A stretch of DNA of 64,000 bases from positions 62,001-126,000 of the forward strand of contig SUTX01000001.1 of the NCBI GenBank assembly GCA_015152465.1, read 5' to 3'. Position numbers and translations under genes: made by a program. The notes below the pieces were generated by a model. That model worked only from the letters and a program-made list of their open reading frames with translations, ran no database searches and was not told where the DNA came from. This stretch comes from Cyanobacteria bacterium SIG31. GTDB taxonomy: Bacteria > Cyanobacteriota > Vampirovibrionia > Gastranaerophilales > Gastranaerophilaceae. Of the stretch, positions 8,593-16,931 are shown piece by piece. The first letter of the stretch is position 1. Each line of letters begins with the position of its first letter.

Positions 8593-8619
8593 GCGGGTTT
8601 GGTGAAAGCCCGCATTTTT
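8593..8619 (+). terminator. Intrinsic terminator of the 51-aa gene
   Basis: GCGGGTTT / AAAGCCCGC stem (8593-8600 with 8605-8613) with a GGTG loop, followed by ATTTTTA. Confidence 0.8.
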
Positions 8620-8677
8620 ATGAGATAAATAAATTTGAAAAAATAATATTTTATGATATGATTAATAATGTCGCTGA

Positions 8678-8767
8678 GGAGACGTGGCCGAGTCGGCTTA
8701 AGGCGGCACCCTGCTAAGGTGTTGTGTGGGGTAACCTGCACCGAGAGTTCGAATCTCTCCGTCTCCG
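8678..8767 (+). tRNA. tRNA-Ser (anticodon GCU)
   Basis: Acceptor arm GGAGACG (8678-8684) pairs with CGTCTCC (8760-8766). Anticodon loop CTGCTAA at 8711-8717 puts GCT at 8713-8715. The long variable arm is the serine type, and the T-arm is GAGAG TTCGAAT CTCTC. CCA is not encoded. Confidence 0.95.
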
Positions 8768-8769
8768 AA

Positions 8770-8805
8770 TTAAAAGCCTTTTGCCTTTTGGCAAAAGGCT
8801 TTTAA
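8770..8805 (+). terminator. Bidirectional intrinsic terminator after tRNA-Ser
   Basis: Perfect 16-bp stem TTAAAAGCCTTTTGCC / GGCAAAAGGCTTTTAA around a TTTT loop. Confidence 0.75.
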
Positions 8806-8920
8806 TAGTATTATTAGATGAGATTTGAACTCCTGTTGTATTTTTTTGTCCATTTTGCTCGGAAGTTTGCCAATCCAAACTGGACGAAAATGGTCTTTTA
8901 TTGGACTCAAATTTTTAAAA

Positions 8921-8991
8921 TGTCACCCCGTACTTGATACGGGGTCGCATAAGTTAGCTCTTGCGATTGCGGGTCAAGCCCGCAATGACGT
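8921..8991. repeat. Dispersed GTCA...TGACG composite palindrome, copy 1
   Basis: Begins TGTCACCCCGTACTTGATAC, contains CCCCGT..ACGGGG and GCGGGTCAAGCCCGC hairpins, and ends AATGACG. A related copy with different stem sequences is at 52031-52116. The layout (outer GTCA/TGAC, inner CTTGA and TCAAG arms) is that of widespread REP-like intergenic repeats. Confidence 0.65.
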
Positions 8992-9076
8992 CTTTTTCTT
9001 ATGATGTAAGGGGATTTAAGCCAAGTCCGTATAAAGTCACTTTTGGGAATTTTAAGGGGTAAATGAATAACTAAAA

Positions 9077-9101
9077 GGTGCGTTAAAACAACGCACCCTA
9101 C
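9077..9101. repeat. Short hairpin repeat GGTGCGTT..AACGCACC, copy 1
   Basis: GGTGCGTTAAAACAACGCACC followed by CTAC. It is related in reverse orientation to GTAGGGTGCATCGTTTGATG at 10395, sharing the GTAGGGTGC border; this type is common in cyanobacterial-lineage genomes. Confidence 0.5.
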
Positions 9102-9186
9102 ATAACTCTTTAAATAAAAATTTCAAAAATACCCTCAAATACAAACCACCTCTCTGATACAAACTCAAATGTAACCTTACAAAATC

Positions 9187-9221
9187 TAAAAAACTAACAA
9201 TTATAACAAATTGTTAGTTTC
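9187..9221 (-). terminator. Intrinsic terminator of the 9271-10311 gene
   Basis: AAACTAACAA / TTGTTAGTTT stem. On the minus strand it is followed by TTTTTAGATTTTG, about 50 bases after the stop codon. Confidence 0.65.
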
Positions 9222-9270
9222 ACAAAGATAAAAAATATTATTTGGTTTTATCAAGTCATCATAATTCATA

Positions 9271-10311
9271 TTAGGTTATTATATTTCCGTCTGCATCTTT
9301 AGTAACCTTTTTCAAGAATTTGCCGTTGGTATCATAAGTATATATTGTTTCTAGCTTAATTTTACCGTTTGCATCTTTGGTTATATCTCTTGTTGGTCTA
9401 TTGTTTGCATCATAAAAAAACTCTTTACTACGACCGTCTGCATATTTAGTAATTTCTTTTATTTTGTTACCTTTTGCATCGTAGATATATTCTATTTCTT
9501 CGCTTATTTTGCCAGCGCTATCTTTGAAAATATGTTTTGAAACCTTGCCGTTTGCATCACAAAGCATCTCATCGCTACGACCGTCTGCATATTTAGTAAT
9601 TTTTTTTATTTTGTTACCTTTTGCTTCGCGGATAAATTCTGTTTCTTCGCTTATTTTGCCAGCGCTATCTTTTAAAATATGTTTTGAAACCTTGCCATTT
9701 GCATCGTAAATATATTCTGTTTCGCTTTTTATTTTGCCAGCGCTATCTTTTAAAATATGTTTTGAAACCTTGCCATTTGCATCATAAAAAACCTCTTTGC
9801 TACGACCGTCTGTATATTTAGTAATCTCATTTGAAAGTTTGCCATTTGCATCATAATTTTTTTCAATGGTATTGCCAATCTCATCTTTAATTACCTTTTT
9901 TGCAGTTTTTTCAGGTTTAACAGTAGATTTCACCGCATCCGATTTAGTAGATCTAGGTGGTGTATCTTTTGGTTTAGAATTATTTCCTTTTAGTTTTCCC
10001 CATAAATTTTTAATATGTTTGCCTTTACAGAACAAGAAATCTGCGCCAATAGTTAGAGCTGTTGCCACTCCTATTCCAATTACCCATTTAGCACCAGTAG
10101 ACAGACCTTCTTTTTTATGTTTGGTCTGTATATATTCAGTAGCTCTGGAGCTTACTGTATCAGGTGGTGTCTGCAAGTTTACATTTGGTTGAGGCACGCT
10201 AACTGCTTGTGGTGAATTTTGCACACCTCTGAATGCTGGATATTGATAACCATAGCCCCAGTTCTGATACATATTATATGGATTGAAACCTGTTTGAGAG
10301 TAACTAGTCAT
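9271..10311 (-). CDS. Membrane-anchored tandem-repeat (YDANGK-type) protein
   Basis: The 346-aa product has a Tyr/Asn/Gln-rich N-terminus with YPAFRG (about residues 24-29), one transmembrane segment (WVIGIGVATALTIGADFLF, about 76-94), a Lys-rich linker, then about eight imperfect ~22-residue repeats of the form YDANGKVSKHILKDSAGKI and YADGRS. The repeats resemble antitoxin-YwqK/MORN-like or YD-like beta-hairpin repeats; no enzymatic motif is visible. The encoding DNA has long near-identical direct repeats between 9480 and 9800, so copy number may vary between strains. The promoter-like motif at 10335-10370 and the terminator at 9187 indicate a monocistronic unit. Confidence 0.75.
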   Translation of the reverse strand: MTSYSQTGFNPYNMYQNWGYGYQYPAFRGVQNSPQAVSVPQPNVNLQTPPDTVSSRATEYIQTKHKKEGLSTGAKWVIGIGVATALTIGADFLFCKGKHIKNLWGKLKGNNSKPKDTPPRSTKSDAVKSTVKPEKTAKKVIKDEIGNTIEKNYDANGKLSNEITKYTDGRSKEVFYDANGKVSKHILKDSAGKIKSETEYIYDANGKVSKHILKDSAGKISEETEFIREAKGNKIKKITKYADGRSDEMLCDANGKVSKHIFKDSAGKISEEIEYIYDAKGNKIKEITKYADGRSKEFFYDANNRPTRDITKDANGKIKLETIYTYDTNGKFLKKVTKDADGNIIT

Positions 10312-10334
10312 AGTCCTACCTTTATAACACTAAC

Positions 10335-10370
10335 TACTTATATAAAGTATTTTTAATATAAAAAATTGAC
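10335..10370 (-). promoter_or_regulatory. CAATTTTT-N-TACTTTATATAAGTA promoter-like motif
   Basis: On the minus strand, GTCAATTTTT (10370-10361) is followed by 11 bases and then TACTTTATATAAGTA (10349-10335). The same 15-mer occurs upstream of the gene at 24927, and a one-base variant upstream of 29232. The role is inferred from position and recurrence. Confidence 0.5.
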
Positions 10371-10394
10371 CTTTTGTTACGAAATTTTAAAAGT

Positions 10395-10418
10395 GTAGGG
10401 TGCATCGTTTGATGCACC
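10395..10418. repeat. Short hairpin repeat GTAGGGTGC..GCACC, copy 2
   Basis: GGTGCATC GTTT GATGCACC hairpin preceded by GTAG; related to 9077-9101. Confidence 0.5.
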
Positions 10419-10490
10419 AATAATTATCTCTTATTGCTATAAAATAAAATGATTTTGATATATTATAGAGCTGTAATTGAATTAGGGTGA

Positions 10491-11186
10491 ATGCAAATGT
10501 TAAAAAATTATGCTGTTATACTTGCTTCGGGTTCAGGTTCTAGGTGTGGCAAAGAAGTTCCAAAACAATTTTTAAAAATTGCTGATAAGACTGTTTTAGA
10601 GCATACTATAGAAGCGTTTGAAAATTGTTGTCATATAGATGGAATAATACTTGTGATAAATCCTGATTATAAGGAACTGGCGATTTCTATCATTGATACA
10701 AAGAATTACACTAAGATTATAAAAATTGTTGATGGGGGAGAAACTAGAAAAGACAGCTCTTTCAATGGTGTTTTTTCGATTGAAGAAGAGGAAGCTAATG
10801 TTTTAATTCATGACTGTGCCAGACCACTTGTTTCTAGCAGAATTATTGAAGAGTGTGTGAAAGCTCTTGAAAAATATTCGGCTGTCGGTGTGGCGATACC
10901 TGTTACGGATACTATTGTTGAGGTTTCAAATGGGATAATTCAAAATATTCCTGAAAGAAAAAATCTAATGTGTATACAGACGCCTCAATGCTTTAAGTTA
11001 TCCTTAATAAAGAAAGCTCATACGATGTCTCAGGCTGATGTCAATTTTACAGATGACTGTGGGTTGATTGTAAAAAATAACCTTGCAGAAGTCTTTATCG
11101 TTAATGGTGATTCTGAAAATATCAAGATAACCTATCCTAATGATATTTGTATTGCTGAAAAATTTCTTCAAAACAAAACTATTTAG
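10491..11186 (+). CDS. ispD: IspD/TarI-family cytidylyltransferase (probable 2-C-methyl-D-erythritol 4-phosphate cytidylyltransferase)
   Basis: The 231-aa protein carries the nucleotide-binding loop ASGSGSRCGKEVPKQFL, the HDCARPLVS segment, and the C-terminal TDDC and ENIKITYPNDI motifs of the IspD/TarI superfamily. IspD couples CTP with MEP in the non-mevalonate isoprenoid pathway; close relatives make CDP-ribitol or other CDP-polyols for surface glycans. The TDDC motif, the substitution HDCARP for the usual HDAARP, and the neighbouring aldolase and rfb genes leave the glycan role open. If this is the only copy in the genome it is probably ispD. SD GGGTGA precedes the start. It overlaps the convergent aldolase gene by 8 bases. 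Confidence 0.75.
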   Translation: MQMLKNYAVILASGSGSRCGKEVPKQFLKIADKTVLEHTIEAFENCCHIDGIILVINPDYKELAISIIDTKNYTKIIKIVDGGETRKDSSFNGVFSIEEEEANVLIHDCARPLVSSRIIEECVKALEKYSAVGVAIPVTDTIVEVSNGIIQNIPERKNLMCIQTPQCFKLSLIKKAHTMSQADVNFTDDCGLIVKNNLAEVFIVNGDSENIKITYPNDICIAEKFLQNKTI

Positions 11187-12174
11187 CTATTAAAAAAGAA
11201 TTTTTTATTTGTGTGATAAATTTTTCATCATATTTTAATTTTTTATCTTCTGGAATTGAAAGAAAGAATTGGTCTGCCAAGTTTTCTGGCAAATTATTTT
11301 GAATAAAAAATCTTGCATAATTAGGGTGACAATTATTTATAGCTGCAAGATAATAAGCTATTGAATGCCCCCAAGGGTTTGAATTAAATATAGGATAGAT
11401 TATTTCATTTACGGTTTTGAGTATTGGTATTATACAGTAGTTTGTATTATTATTTTCGTTCAAATAGTTAGCTAGATCCTCTGTGTGAATATTACCAGCA
11501 CCTCTCCCAATTCCAAAGAGTGTAGAATCTATTATTAGCTCTCTATTTTTACAAGCTTTTATAAGGCATTGGGCGTTTCCAAACGAAAGTTGCAAATTAT
11601 TGTGTGAGTGAAAACATATAGCAATTTCTGAAGAAAGTATTTTATCAATAAAGTTAAATAAAGATAAAGCTTCTTGTTCTGTCATTGATCCATTTGTGTC
11701 TACAATTGAGAAAGCTTTTGGAGAAATGTGATTTACTATATTAATCATTTTTTTGAGTTCTGATTCAGAATAAGATGCTGTGTGCATTGGGTTTATAAAT
11801 AGTTCATACCCTTTTTGTTTAAGTTTTTCACAGTATTCTAATGCACCATCTAAATCTTCTTTTTTGAATGCAACTCTAATAAATGTTTTGGGATTTTTAC
11901 AGTCTGGAATATTAGTTATAGGATATTCACCAAAATTAACCATAAGCCCGAGCAAAGATTGTGTTTTGCATATATTATCCCAAAGATTAAAGCTTGAGAA
12001 GAAACTTTTATCTTTATTTGAGCATATAGTGTTAAGGTAGCCATATTCTATATAATCAATTTTTGCCATTGATAAGTTTTCAACAATGGTCTGAATATTA
12101 TTTAATCCAAAGTCCCAGTTATTGACATATCCGCCATCTCTTAAGGTGCAATCTAGAATTTTTATATTACTCAT
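11179..12174 (-). CDS. HMGL-like (DRE-TIM) aldolase/lyase of the surface-polysaccharide type
   Basis: The product (331 aa from ATG 12174, preceded by SD AAAGGGG) opens with ILDCTLRDGGYVNNW, the metal- and substrate-binding motif of DRE-TIM metallolyases, and has the metal-binding CFHSHNNLQLSFGNA segment near residue 185 and a GIGRGAGN loop. These are features of 4-hydroxy-2-oxovalerate aldolase-like and HMG-CoA lyase-like enzymes. Homologues annotated 'aldolase catalytic domain' are frequent in capsule and LPS loci beside IspD-like nucleotidyltransferases, the arrangement seen here. The frame extends to 12270 without a better start. The substrate is unknown. Confidence 0.8.
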   Translation of the reverse strand: MSNIKILDCTLRDGGYVNNWDFGLNNIQTIVENLSMAKIDYIEYGYLNTICSNKDKSFFSSFNLWDNICKTQSLLGLMVNFGEYPITNIPDCKNPKTFIRVAFKKEDLDGALEYCEKLKQKGYELFINPMHTASYSESELKKMINIVNHISPKAFSIVDTNGSMTEQEALSLFNFIDKILSSEIAICFHSHNNLQLSFGNAQCLIKACKNRELIIDSTLFGIGRGAGNIHTEDLANYLNENNNTNYCIIPILKTVNEIIYPIFNSNPWGHSIAYYLAAINNCHPNYARFFIQNNLPENLADQFFLSIPEDKKLKYDEKFITQIKNSFLIAK

Positions 12175-12263
12175 TTTTCCCCTTTGAAAACTTTTATAAA
12201 TTGATTTTATCATGGAGAAGTTTTCATGATATAATTTTTCTAAACTATTACAAGGAGTATAAA

Positions 12264-12818
12264 ATGCCATTTGAATTTGAGAGACAAAGTATTACTGATG
12301 TTATTTTAGTTAAGCCAAAGGTTTTTGGTGATAATCGTGGATTTTTTATGGAATCATATAAAAAATCTGATTTCTATGCCAATGGTATTGATGTTGAATT
12401 TAATCAAGACAATCATTCAAAGTCAGTAAAAGGTGTCCTAAGAGGACTTCATTACCAAACAAAAGAATATGGACAAGCTAAACTTGTAAGATGTGCAAGA
12501 GGTAGAATCTATGACGTAGCGGTTGATATTCGACCAAATTCGCCAACATTTGGTAAATATGTAAAAGTTGAATTGTCTGAAGAAAACAAACAAATGCTTT
12601 ATATTCCAGTTGGTTTTGCACATGGTTTTGTAGCATTAACTGACGAAGTAGAATTATTATATAAAGCAAGCGGAGAATATAACCCTCAAGCTGATAGAGG
12701 GGTTCTCTGGAACGATCCAGATGTAAATATTGATTGGGAAATTGATTTTGAGCCGATACTTTCAGAGAAAGATAAAGTTCAACCTAGATTGTGTGAAATT
12801 AATAGAGAGGAAATTTAG
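12264..12818 (+). CDS. rfbC: dTDP-4-dehydrorhamnose 3,5-epimerase
   Basis: The 184-aa cupin enzyme shows DNRGFFMESYKKSDF, QDNHSKSVKGVLRGLHYQ (with the catalytic His) and MLYIPVGFAHGF. It epimerises dTDP-4-keto-6-deoxyglucose, step three of dTDP-L-rhamnose synthesis. The start is ATG 12264, preceded by SD AAGGAG; the upstream in-frame ATG at 12201 has no RBS and adds non-family residues. First gene of rfbCBDA; the rfbB start follows the stop by two bases. Confidence 0.96.
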   Translation: MPFEFERQSITDVILVKPKVFGDNRGFFMESYKKSDFYANGIDVEFNQDNHSKSVKGVLRGLHYQTKEYGQAKLVRCARGRIYDVAVDIRPNSPTFGKYVKVELSEENKQMLYIPVGFAHGFVALTDEVELLYKASGEYNPQADRGVLWNDPDVNIDWEIDFEPILSEKDKVQPRLCEINREEI

Positions 12819-12820
12819 CC

Positions 12821-13804
12821 ATGACAACAATTTTAGTGACTGGTGGTGCGGGTTTTATTGGTAGCTGTTATGTTAGACATATTTTGAAAAAACATCCTGA
12901 ATACAAGGTTATTAATATTGACGCATTAACATATTGTGGAAATTTAGACAACTTGAAAGATGTTGAGTCAAATCCTAACTATAGATTTGTTCATGGCAAT
13001 ATCTGTGATAGAGATTTAGTGAGAGAATTAGTTAGGGAATCAGATTGTGTTGTTAACTTTGCAGCAGAATCTCATGTCGACAATTCTATTAAACATCCAG
13101 AAATTTTTGTTGAAACGAATGTTCAAGGAACATTGAATTTACTACAAGCATCAAAAGAAATAGGTGTTGAAAGATTCTTGCAAGTTTCAACTGATGAAGT
13201 TTATGGTAGTCTAGGTAAAACTGGCTATTTCTATGAAACAACTCCTCTTGCGCCAAATAGCCCATACTCTGCAAGTAAAGCAAGTGCGGATATGTTGGTA
13301 AGAGCATATCATGAGACTTATAAAATGCCAGTTCTGAATACTAGATGTTCTAACAATTACGGACCATATCAATATCCTGAAAAGTTGATACCATTCTTTA
13401 TTTCACAATTACTCAAAGGTGAAAAAGTTCCTGTTTATGGTGATGGCTTAAATGTTCGTGATTGGTTATATGTATATGACCATTGTGAAGCTATTGATGA
13501 AGTTCTTCATAAAGGTAGAATTGGAGAAGTTTACAATATTGGTGGACATAATGAAAAAACAAATCTTGAGATTACTCACTTAATTCTTGAGGCAATGGGT
13601 AAAGATGAAAGTTCTATTAAGTATGTTGAAGATAGGTTAGGTCACGATAGACGTTATGCGATATCTAATGATAAAATTACTACTGAACTTGGCTGGGAAC
13701 CGTCTGTTACGTTTGAACAAGGTATAAAAATGACAATTGATTGGTATTTAAATAATCAAGATTGGATAAAGTCTATTGAAGCTAAGAAAGCGAGTTTAGT
13801 ATAA
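12821..13804 (+). CDS. rfbB: dTDP-glucose 4,6-dehydratase
   Basis: The 327-aa short-chain dehydrogenase has the Rossmann loop TGGAGFIGSCYVR, the STDEVYGSLG active-site segment (Asp/Glu dehydratase residues) and the catalytic YSASKAS. It converts dTDP-glucose to dTDP-4-keto-6-deoxyglucose using bound NAD+. Its stop codon overlaps the rfbD start by one base. Confidence 0.97.
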   Translation: MTTILVTGGAGFIGSCYVRHILKKHPEYKVINIDALTYCGNLDNLKDVESNPNYRFVHGNICDRDLVRELVRESDCVVNFAAESHVDNSIKHPEIFVETNVQGTLNLLQASKEIGVERFLQVSTDEVYGSLGKTGYFYETTPLAPNSPYSASKASADMLVRAYHETYKMPVLNTRCSNNYGPYQYPEKLIPFFISQLLKGEKVPVYGDGLNVRDWLYVYDHCEAIDEVLHKGRIGEVYNIGGHNEKTNLEITHLILEAMGKDESSIKYVEDRLGHDRRYAISNDKITTELGWEPSVTFEQGIKMTIDWYLNNQDWIKSIEAKKASLV

Positions 13805-14625
13805 TGCAGAAAGTTTTAGTAACTGGAGCGAATGGTATGCTTGGGCAAGATTTATGCCCAATATTTCAAGATGCTGGGTATGAAGTTATAGAAACAGATA
13901 TCCATAATTTAGACATTACAAGTCTTTCAATGGTCGAAACAGTTTTAAGCGAAGAAAAGCCTGACTTTGTAGTACATTGTGCTGCATATACTAACGTGGA
14001 TAAAGCGGAAGAAGATTTAGAAACAGCTAGTAGAATTAATACATTGGGTTCTGAAAATTTGGCAAAAATTTGCGGTAAGTTAGGCATAACCTTAGTTTAT
14101 GTCTCGACTGACTATGTTTTTGCAGGAGATGCTAAAGTTCCTTATAAATCAACAGATAAGACTTCTCCGTTAAATAACTATGGATTGACAAAATATCAAG
14201 GTGAAGAGGCTGTAAAAAAATATTGTGATAAGTTCTACATAACAAGAACTTCTTGGTTATATGGTATTCATGGTAAGAATTTTGTTGAAACAATGATTTC
14301 TTTAGCTGATAAGCCAGAGCTTAAAGTTGTCGATGATCAAATGGGTTGTCCTACTTGGACAGTTGATTTAGCAAATGCAATTGTGAAAATTATAGAAACA
14401 AAACCTTATGGAATTTATCATACCTGTGGGGGTGATTTTACTACTTGGTATGGTTTTGCTAAAGAAATATTTGCTCAAGCTGGGTTAGAAGTAAACCTTA
14501 AGCCTTGTACGACTGAAGAATTTCCTCGTCCAGCAAAACGTCCACATTATAGTGTCATGGATAATGAGGGTTTATTAAGAAATTGGAAATTAGCTTTAAA
14601 AGACTATATGAAACTTAGAATGTAG
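13804..14625 (+). CDS. rfbD: dTDP-4-dehydrorhamnose reductase
   Basis: The 273-aa Rossmann enzyme has [12 protein letters not shown] at the N-terminus, [17 protein letters not shown] and the catalytic YGLTKYQGE motif. It reduces the 4-keto group with NAD(P)H to give dTDP-L-rhamnose. It overlaps rfbB by one base in the rfbCBDA operon. Confidence 0.96.
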   Translation: MQKVLVTGANGMLGQDLCPIFQDAGYEVIETDIHNLDITSLSMVETVLSEEKPDFVVHCAAYTNVDKAEEDLETASRINTLGSENLAKICGKLGITLVYVSTDYVFAGDAKVPYKSTDKTSPLNNYGLTKYQGEEAVKKYCDKFYITRTSWLYGIHGKNFVETMISLADKPELKVVDDQMGCPTWTVDLANAIVKIIETKPYGIYHTCGGDFTTWYGFAKEIFAQAGLEVNLKPCTTEEFPRPAKRPHYSVMDNEGLLRNWKLALKDYMKLRM

Positions 14626-14648
14626 AGGTGAATATAAGGGGGCAAAAT

Positions 14649-15527
14649 ATGAAAGGTATTGTATTAGCTGGTGGAAGTGGAACAAGATTATATCCAAGCA
14701 CGATGACTGTTTCTAAACAATTATTACCTGTTTATGATAAGCCGATGATATTTCATCCGCTTTCAGTGTTGATGTTGGCAGGAATTCAAGAAATTTTAAT
14801 AATTTCTACTCCAGAAGATTTGCCTAATTTTAAGAAATTATTGAAAGATGGTTCGCAATATGGTGTTAAGTTTTCCTACAAAGAACAACCTTCGCCAGAT
14901 GGGTTAGCGCAAGCTTTTACTTTAGGTGCCGATTTCATTGGTGATGATTGTGCGGCTTTGATTTTGGGAGACAATATTTTTTACGGTCCTGGCTTTTCTG
15001 GTATGATGCAAAAAGCAATAAAAAATATTGAACAAAATGGCGGAGCAACAGTATTTGGTTATCAAGTTAAAGATCCTGAAAGATTTGGTGTCGTTGAATT
15101 TGATAATGAGGGTAGAGCTGTTTCGATAGAAGAAAAACCGCAAACCCCGAAATCAAACTATGCTGTAACAGGCTTGTATTTTTATGATAACAAGGTTGTA
15201 GAGTATGCTAAGAATTTGAAACCGTCTGCTCGTGGTGAATATGAGATAACAGATTTGAATAGAATTTATCTTGAAAAAGGTAAATTAGATGTTGAAACAC
15301 TAGGCAGGGGGTTTGCTTGGCTTGATACAGGAACTCATAAGTCTTTGCTACAAGCAAGCCAATATATCCAGACAATTGAGGACAATCAAGGCATCAAGAT
15401 AGCCTGCTTGGAAGAAATAGCGTTGAGAATGGGATTTATTTCTAAAGAACAAGTTTTATCAAATATTGAAAAATTTAAAAACAATGAATACTTTTCATAT
15501 GTAAAACATGTGATTTCGACGTTATAA
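14649..15527 (+). CDS. rfbA: Glucose-1-phosphate thymidylyltransferase
   Basis: The 292-aa protein has [20 protein letters not shown], the nucleotide-binding loop, and [19 protein letters not shown] and TGLYFYDN motifs of RfbA/RmlA. It makes dTDP-glucose from dTTP and glucose-1-phosphate, the first step of the pathway. ATG 14649 is chosen because AAGGGGG lies six bases upstream and the family starts at MKGI; an in-frame GTG at 14628 would add seven residues. Last of the four rfb genes. Confidence 0.96.
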   Translation: MKGIVLAGGSGTRLYPSTMTVSKQLLPVYDKPMIFHPLSVLMLAGIQEILIISTPEDLPNFKKLLKDGSQYGVKFSYKEQPSPDGLAQAFTLGADFIGDDCAALILGDNIFYGPGFSGMMQKAIKNIEQNGGATVFGYQVKDPERFGVVEFDNEGRAVSIEEKPQTPKSNYAVTGLYFYDNKVVEYAKNLKPSARGEYEITDLNRIYLEKGKLDVETLGRGFAWLDTGTHKSLLQASQYIQTIEDNQGIKIACLEEIALRMGFISKEQVLSNIEKFKNNEYFSYVKHVISTL

Positions 15528-15576
15528 ATAGATTTTATGCTATTATTTTTTTATGACAAAAAAAGGAGAGTTAATA

Positions 15577-16875
15577 ATGTTAACAAAAAGTTCATCATTA
15601 AAAACAACATTTTCTGGTGTAGATTTTTCAAAGTACGCATCAAAAGTTTCTGAGTTTGTATCAGAGTTTTCTTCGCGTGCTAATCAACCAGGAAAATTTT
15701 TAAATTGGGTTAATCTACCTCAAGAACAATTAAAAAGATTAGATGATATTTATTCTTTAGCATCAAATCTTAAAACTCAGTCTGGGACTTCAAGACTTAG
15801 TGTAATGGGTATTGGTGGTTCAAAGCATACTGTTGAACACATGCTTGCAATCAACGGTTTAAATCTTAATAGCGAATCTGTATTGTTTTATTCAGATGTT
15901 GACTCAATAAGTTTTGCAAGATTTTTATCAAGATTAGGTAATGATGTTTTATCATCAAGTTATATGATTGCATCAAAATCTGGTTCAACTTTTGAAACAA
16001 AAGATGGTTTTTTGAGAATCCAAAAAATGCTTGAAGATGCTTATATGCTAAAAGGGTTTTCTGAAGAAGAAGCTAAAAAAGCTGCAAGTAAGCATTTTAT
16101 TGCTGTAACAGATGGTAATGCAGAGAAAAGTGAATTGAGAAGAACATCTAACGAAAATGGTTGGTTAGGTGATTTATATATTCATGATGACGTTGGTGGA
16201 AGATTCTCAGCGTTCGACGATCACGCATTATTTACTTTAGCTTTTGCTGGTATGAAAAAAGAAGATATGGCTGCAATGTTGAGTTCAGCACAAGAAATTT
16301 CTTCTCTTTCATTATCTTCTGATTTAGAGATGAATGATGCGTTAAAAGAAGGTATTTTCTGGGCAGATGCAAAACTTAATGGTATCTCTGCTTCAGTTCA
16401 TCAATATATGGGTTCAATGTTTGAAAATACTGTTTACTGGCATGCTCAAATGCAAAATGAATCAGTTAAAGATACTCTTAAACAAGTAGCTAAGGTTCCT
16501 GATGCTATGCACCACTCTGCAGAAGCACATTTTAACCCTGCAAATAAACTGGTTTTCGCTTTAACTGTTCCTTGTGATAATGGTGTATGCTCATCAAATG
16601 CTAAAGCATATATTGAAGCGCTTTCTAAATCATATGAAGTGACAGGGGCTACATTTGTTGAAACAGTTGAAACATCAAACTTAGGATTGACTCCAGAAGC
16701 AGCTGGTGCTGTAACTCAAATGAGAGCTTTCGCTACTTGCTATCAAGAGATTGTAGAGGCTGTTATGAGTGGAAGAGCTCTTCCTGAAGTCCTTGACAGT
16801 GTGCTTCAACCACACGTTGAATTCTATAAAAAGAATTTAAAAGGTGGTGTTGTTGTTCCAGGTCGTATTGGTTAA
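15577..16875 (+). CDS. pgi: Glucose-6-phosphate isomerase
   Basis: The 432-aa protein contains VMGIGGSKHTVEHML, ASKSGSTFETKDGF (the SIS phosphosugar site) and DDVGGRFSAF, the PGI signature 1 region, plus GSMFENTVYWHAQM. It interconverts glucose-6-P and fructose-6-P. Overall it is shorter and more divergent than the E. coli type. ATG 15577 has AGGAG upstream; an in-frame ATG at 15553 has poorer context. It lies immediately after rfbA and ends at a strong bidirectional terminator, so it probably shares the rfb transcript and links fructose-6-P to sugar nucleotide supply. Confidence 0.9.
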   Translation: MLTKSSSLKTTFSGVDFSKYASKVSEFVSEFSSRANQPGKFLNWVNLPQEQLKRLDDIYSLASNLKTQSGTSRLSVMGIGGSKHTVEHMLAINGLNLNSESVLFYSDVDSISFARFLSRLGNDVLSSSYMIASKSGSTFETKDGFLRIQKMLEDAYMLKGFSEEEAKKAASKHFIAVTDGNAEKSELRRTSNENGWLGDLYIHDDVGGRFSAFDDHALFTLAFAGMKKEDMAAMLSSAQEISSLSLSSDLEMNDALKEGIFWADAKLNGISASVHQYMGSMFENTVYWHAQMQNESVKDTLKQVAKVPDAMHHSAEAHFNPANKLVFALTVPCDNGVCSSNAKAYIEALSKSYEVTGATFVETVETSNLGLTPEAAGAVTQMRAFATCYQEIVEAVMSGRALPEVLDSVLQPHVEFYKKNLKGGVVVPGRIG

Positions 16876-16890
16876 TTAATAATATATAAA

Positions 16891-16925
16891 AAAGGGGCTG
16901 GTTTTTAAAACCAGCCCCTTTTTTT
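16891..16925. terminator. Bidirectional intrinsic terminator between pgi and gdhA
   Basis: AAAGGGGCTGG / CCAGCCCCTTT stem flanked by A- and T-runs, serving both convergent genes. Confidence 0.9.
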
Positions 16926-16931
16926 AATACT

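Larger units (their letters stand above)
8806..9270. other. Intergenic region with dispersed repeats
   Basis: No coding frame is convincing in these ~465 bases. They hold a GTCA...TGACG palindromic repeat (8921-8991), a short GTGCGTT hairpin repeat (9077-9101) and the minus-strand terminator of the 9271 gene. The segment around 8840-8910 also has an imperfect inverted repeat (TTTTGTCCATTTTGCTC against GACGAAAATGGTC). Confidence 0.5.

Noticed and set aside
9480..9800. Direct DNA repeats that could be mistaken for a CRISPR array
   Set aside because: They lie in frame inside the 9271-10311 gene, encode repeated peptides, and there are no unique spacers of constant size.
12201..12263. N-terminal extension of rfbC
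   Set aside because: No RBS and no family similarity; ATG 12264 with AAGGAG fits.
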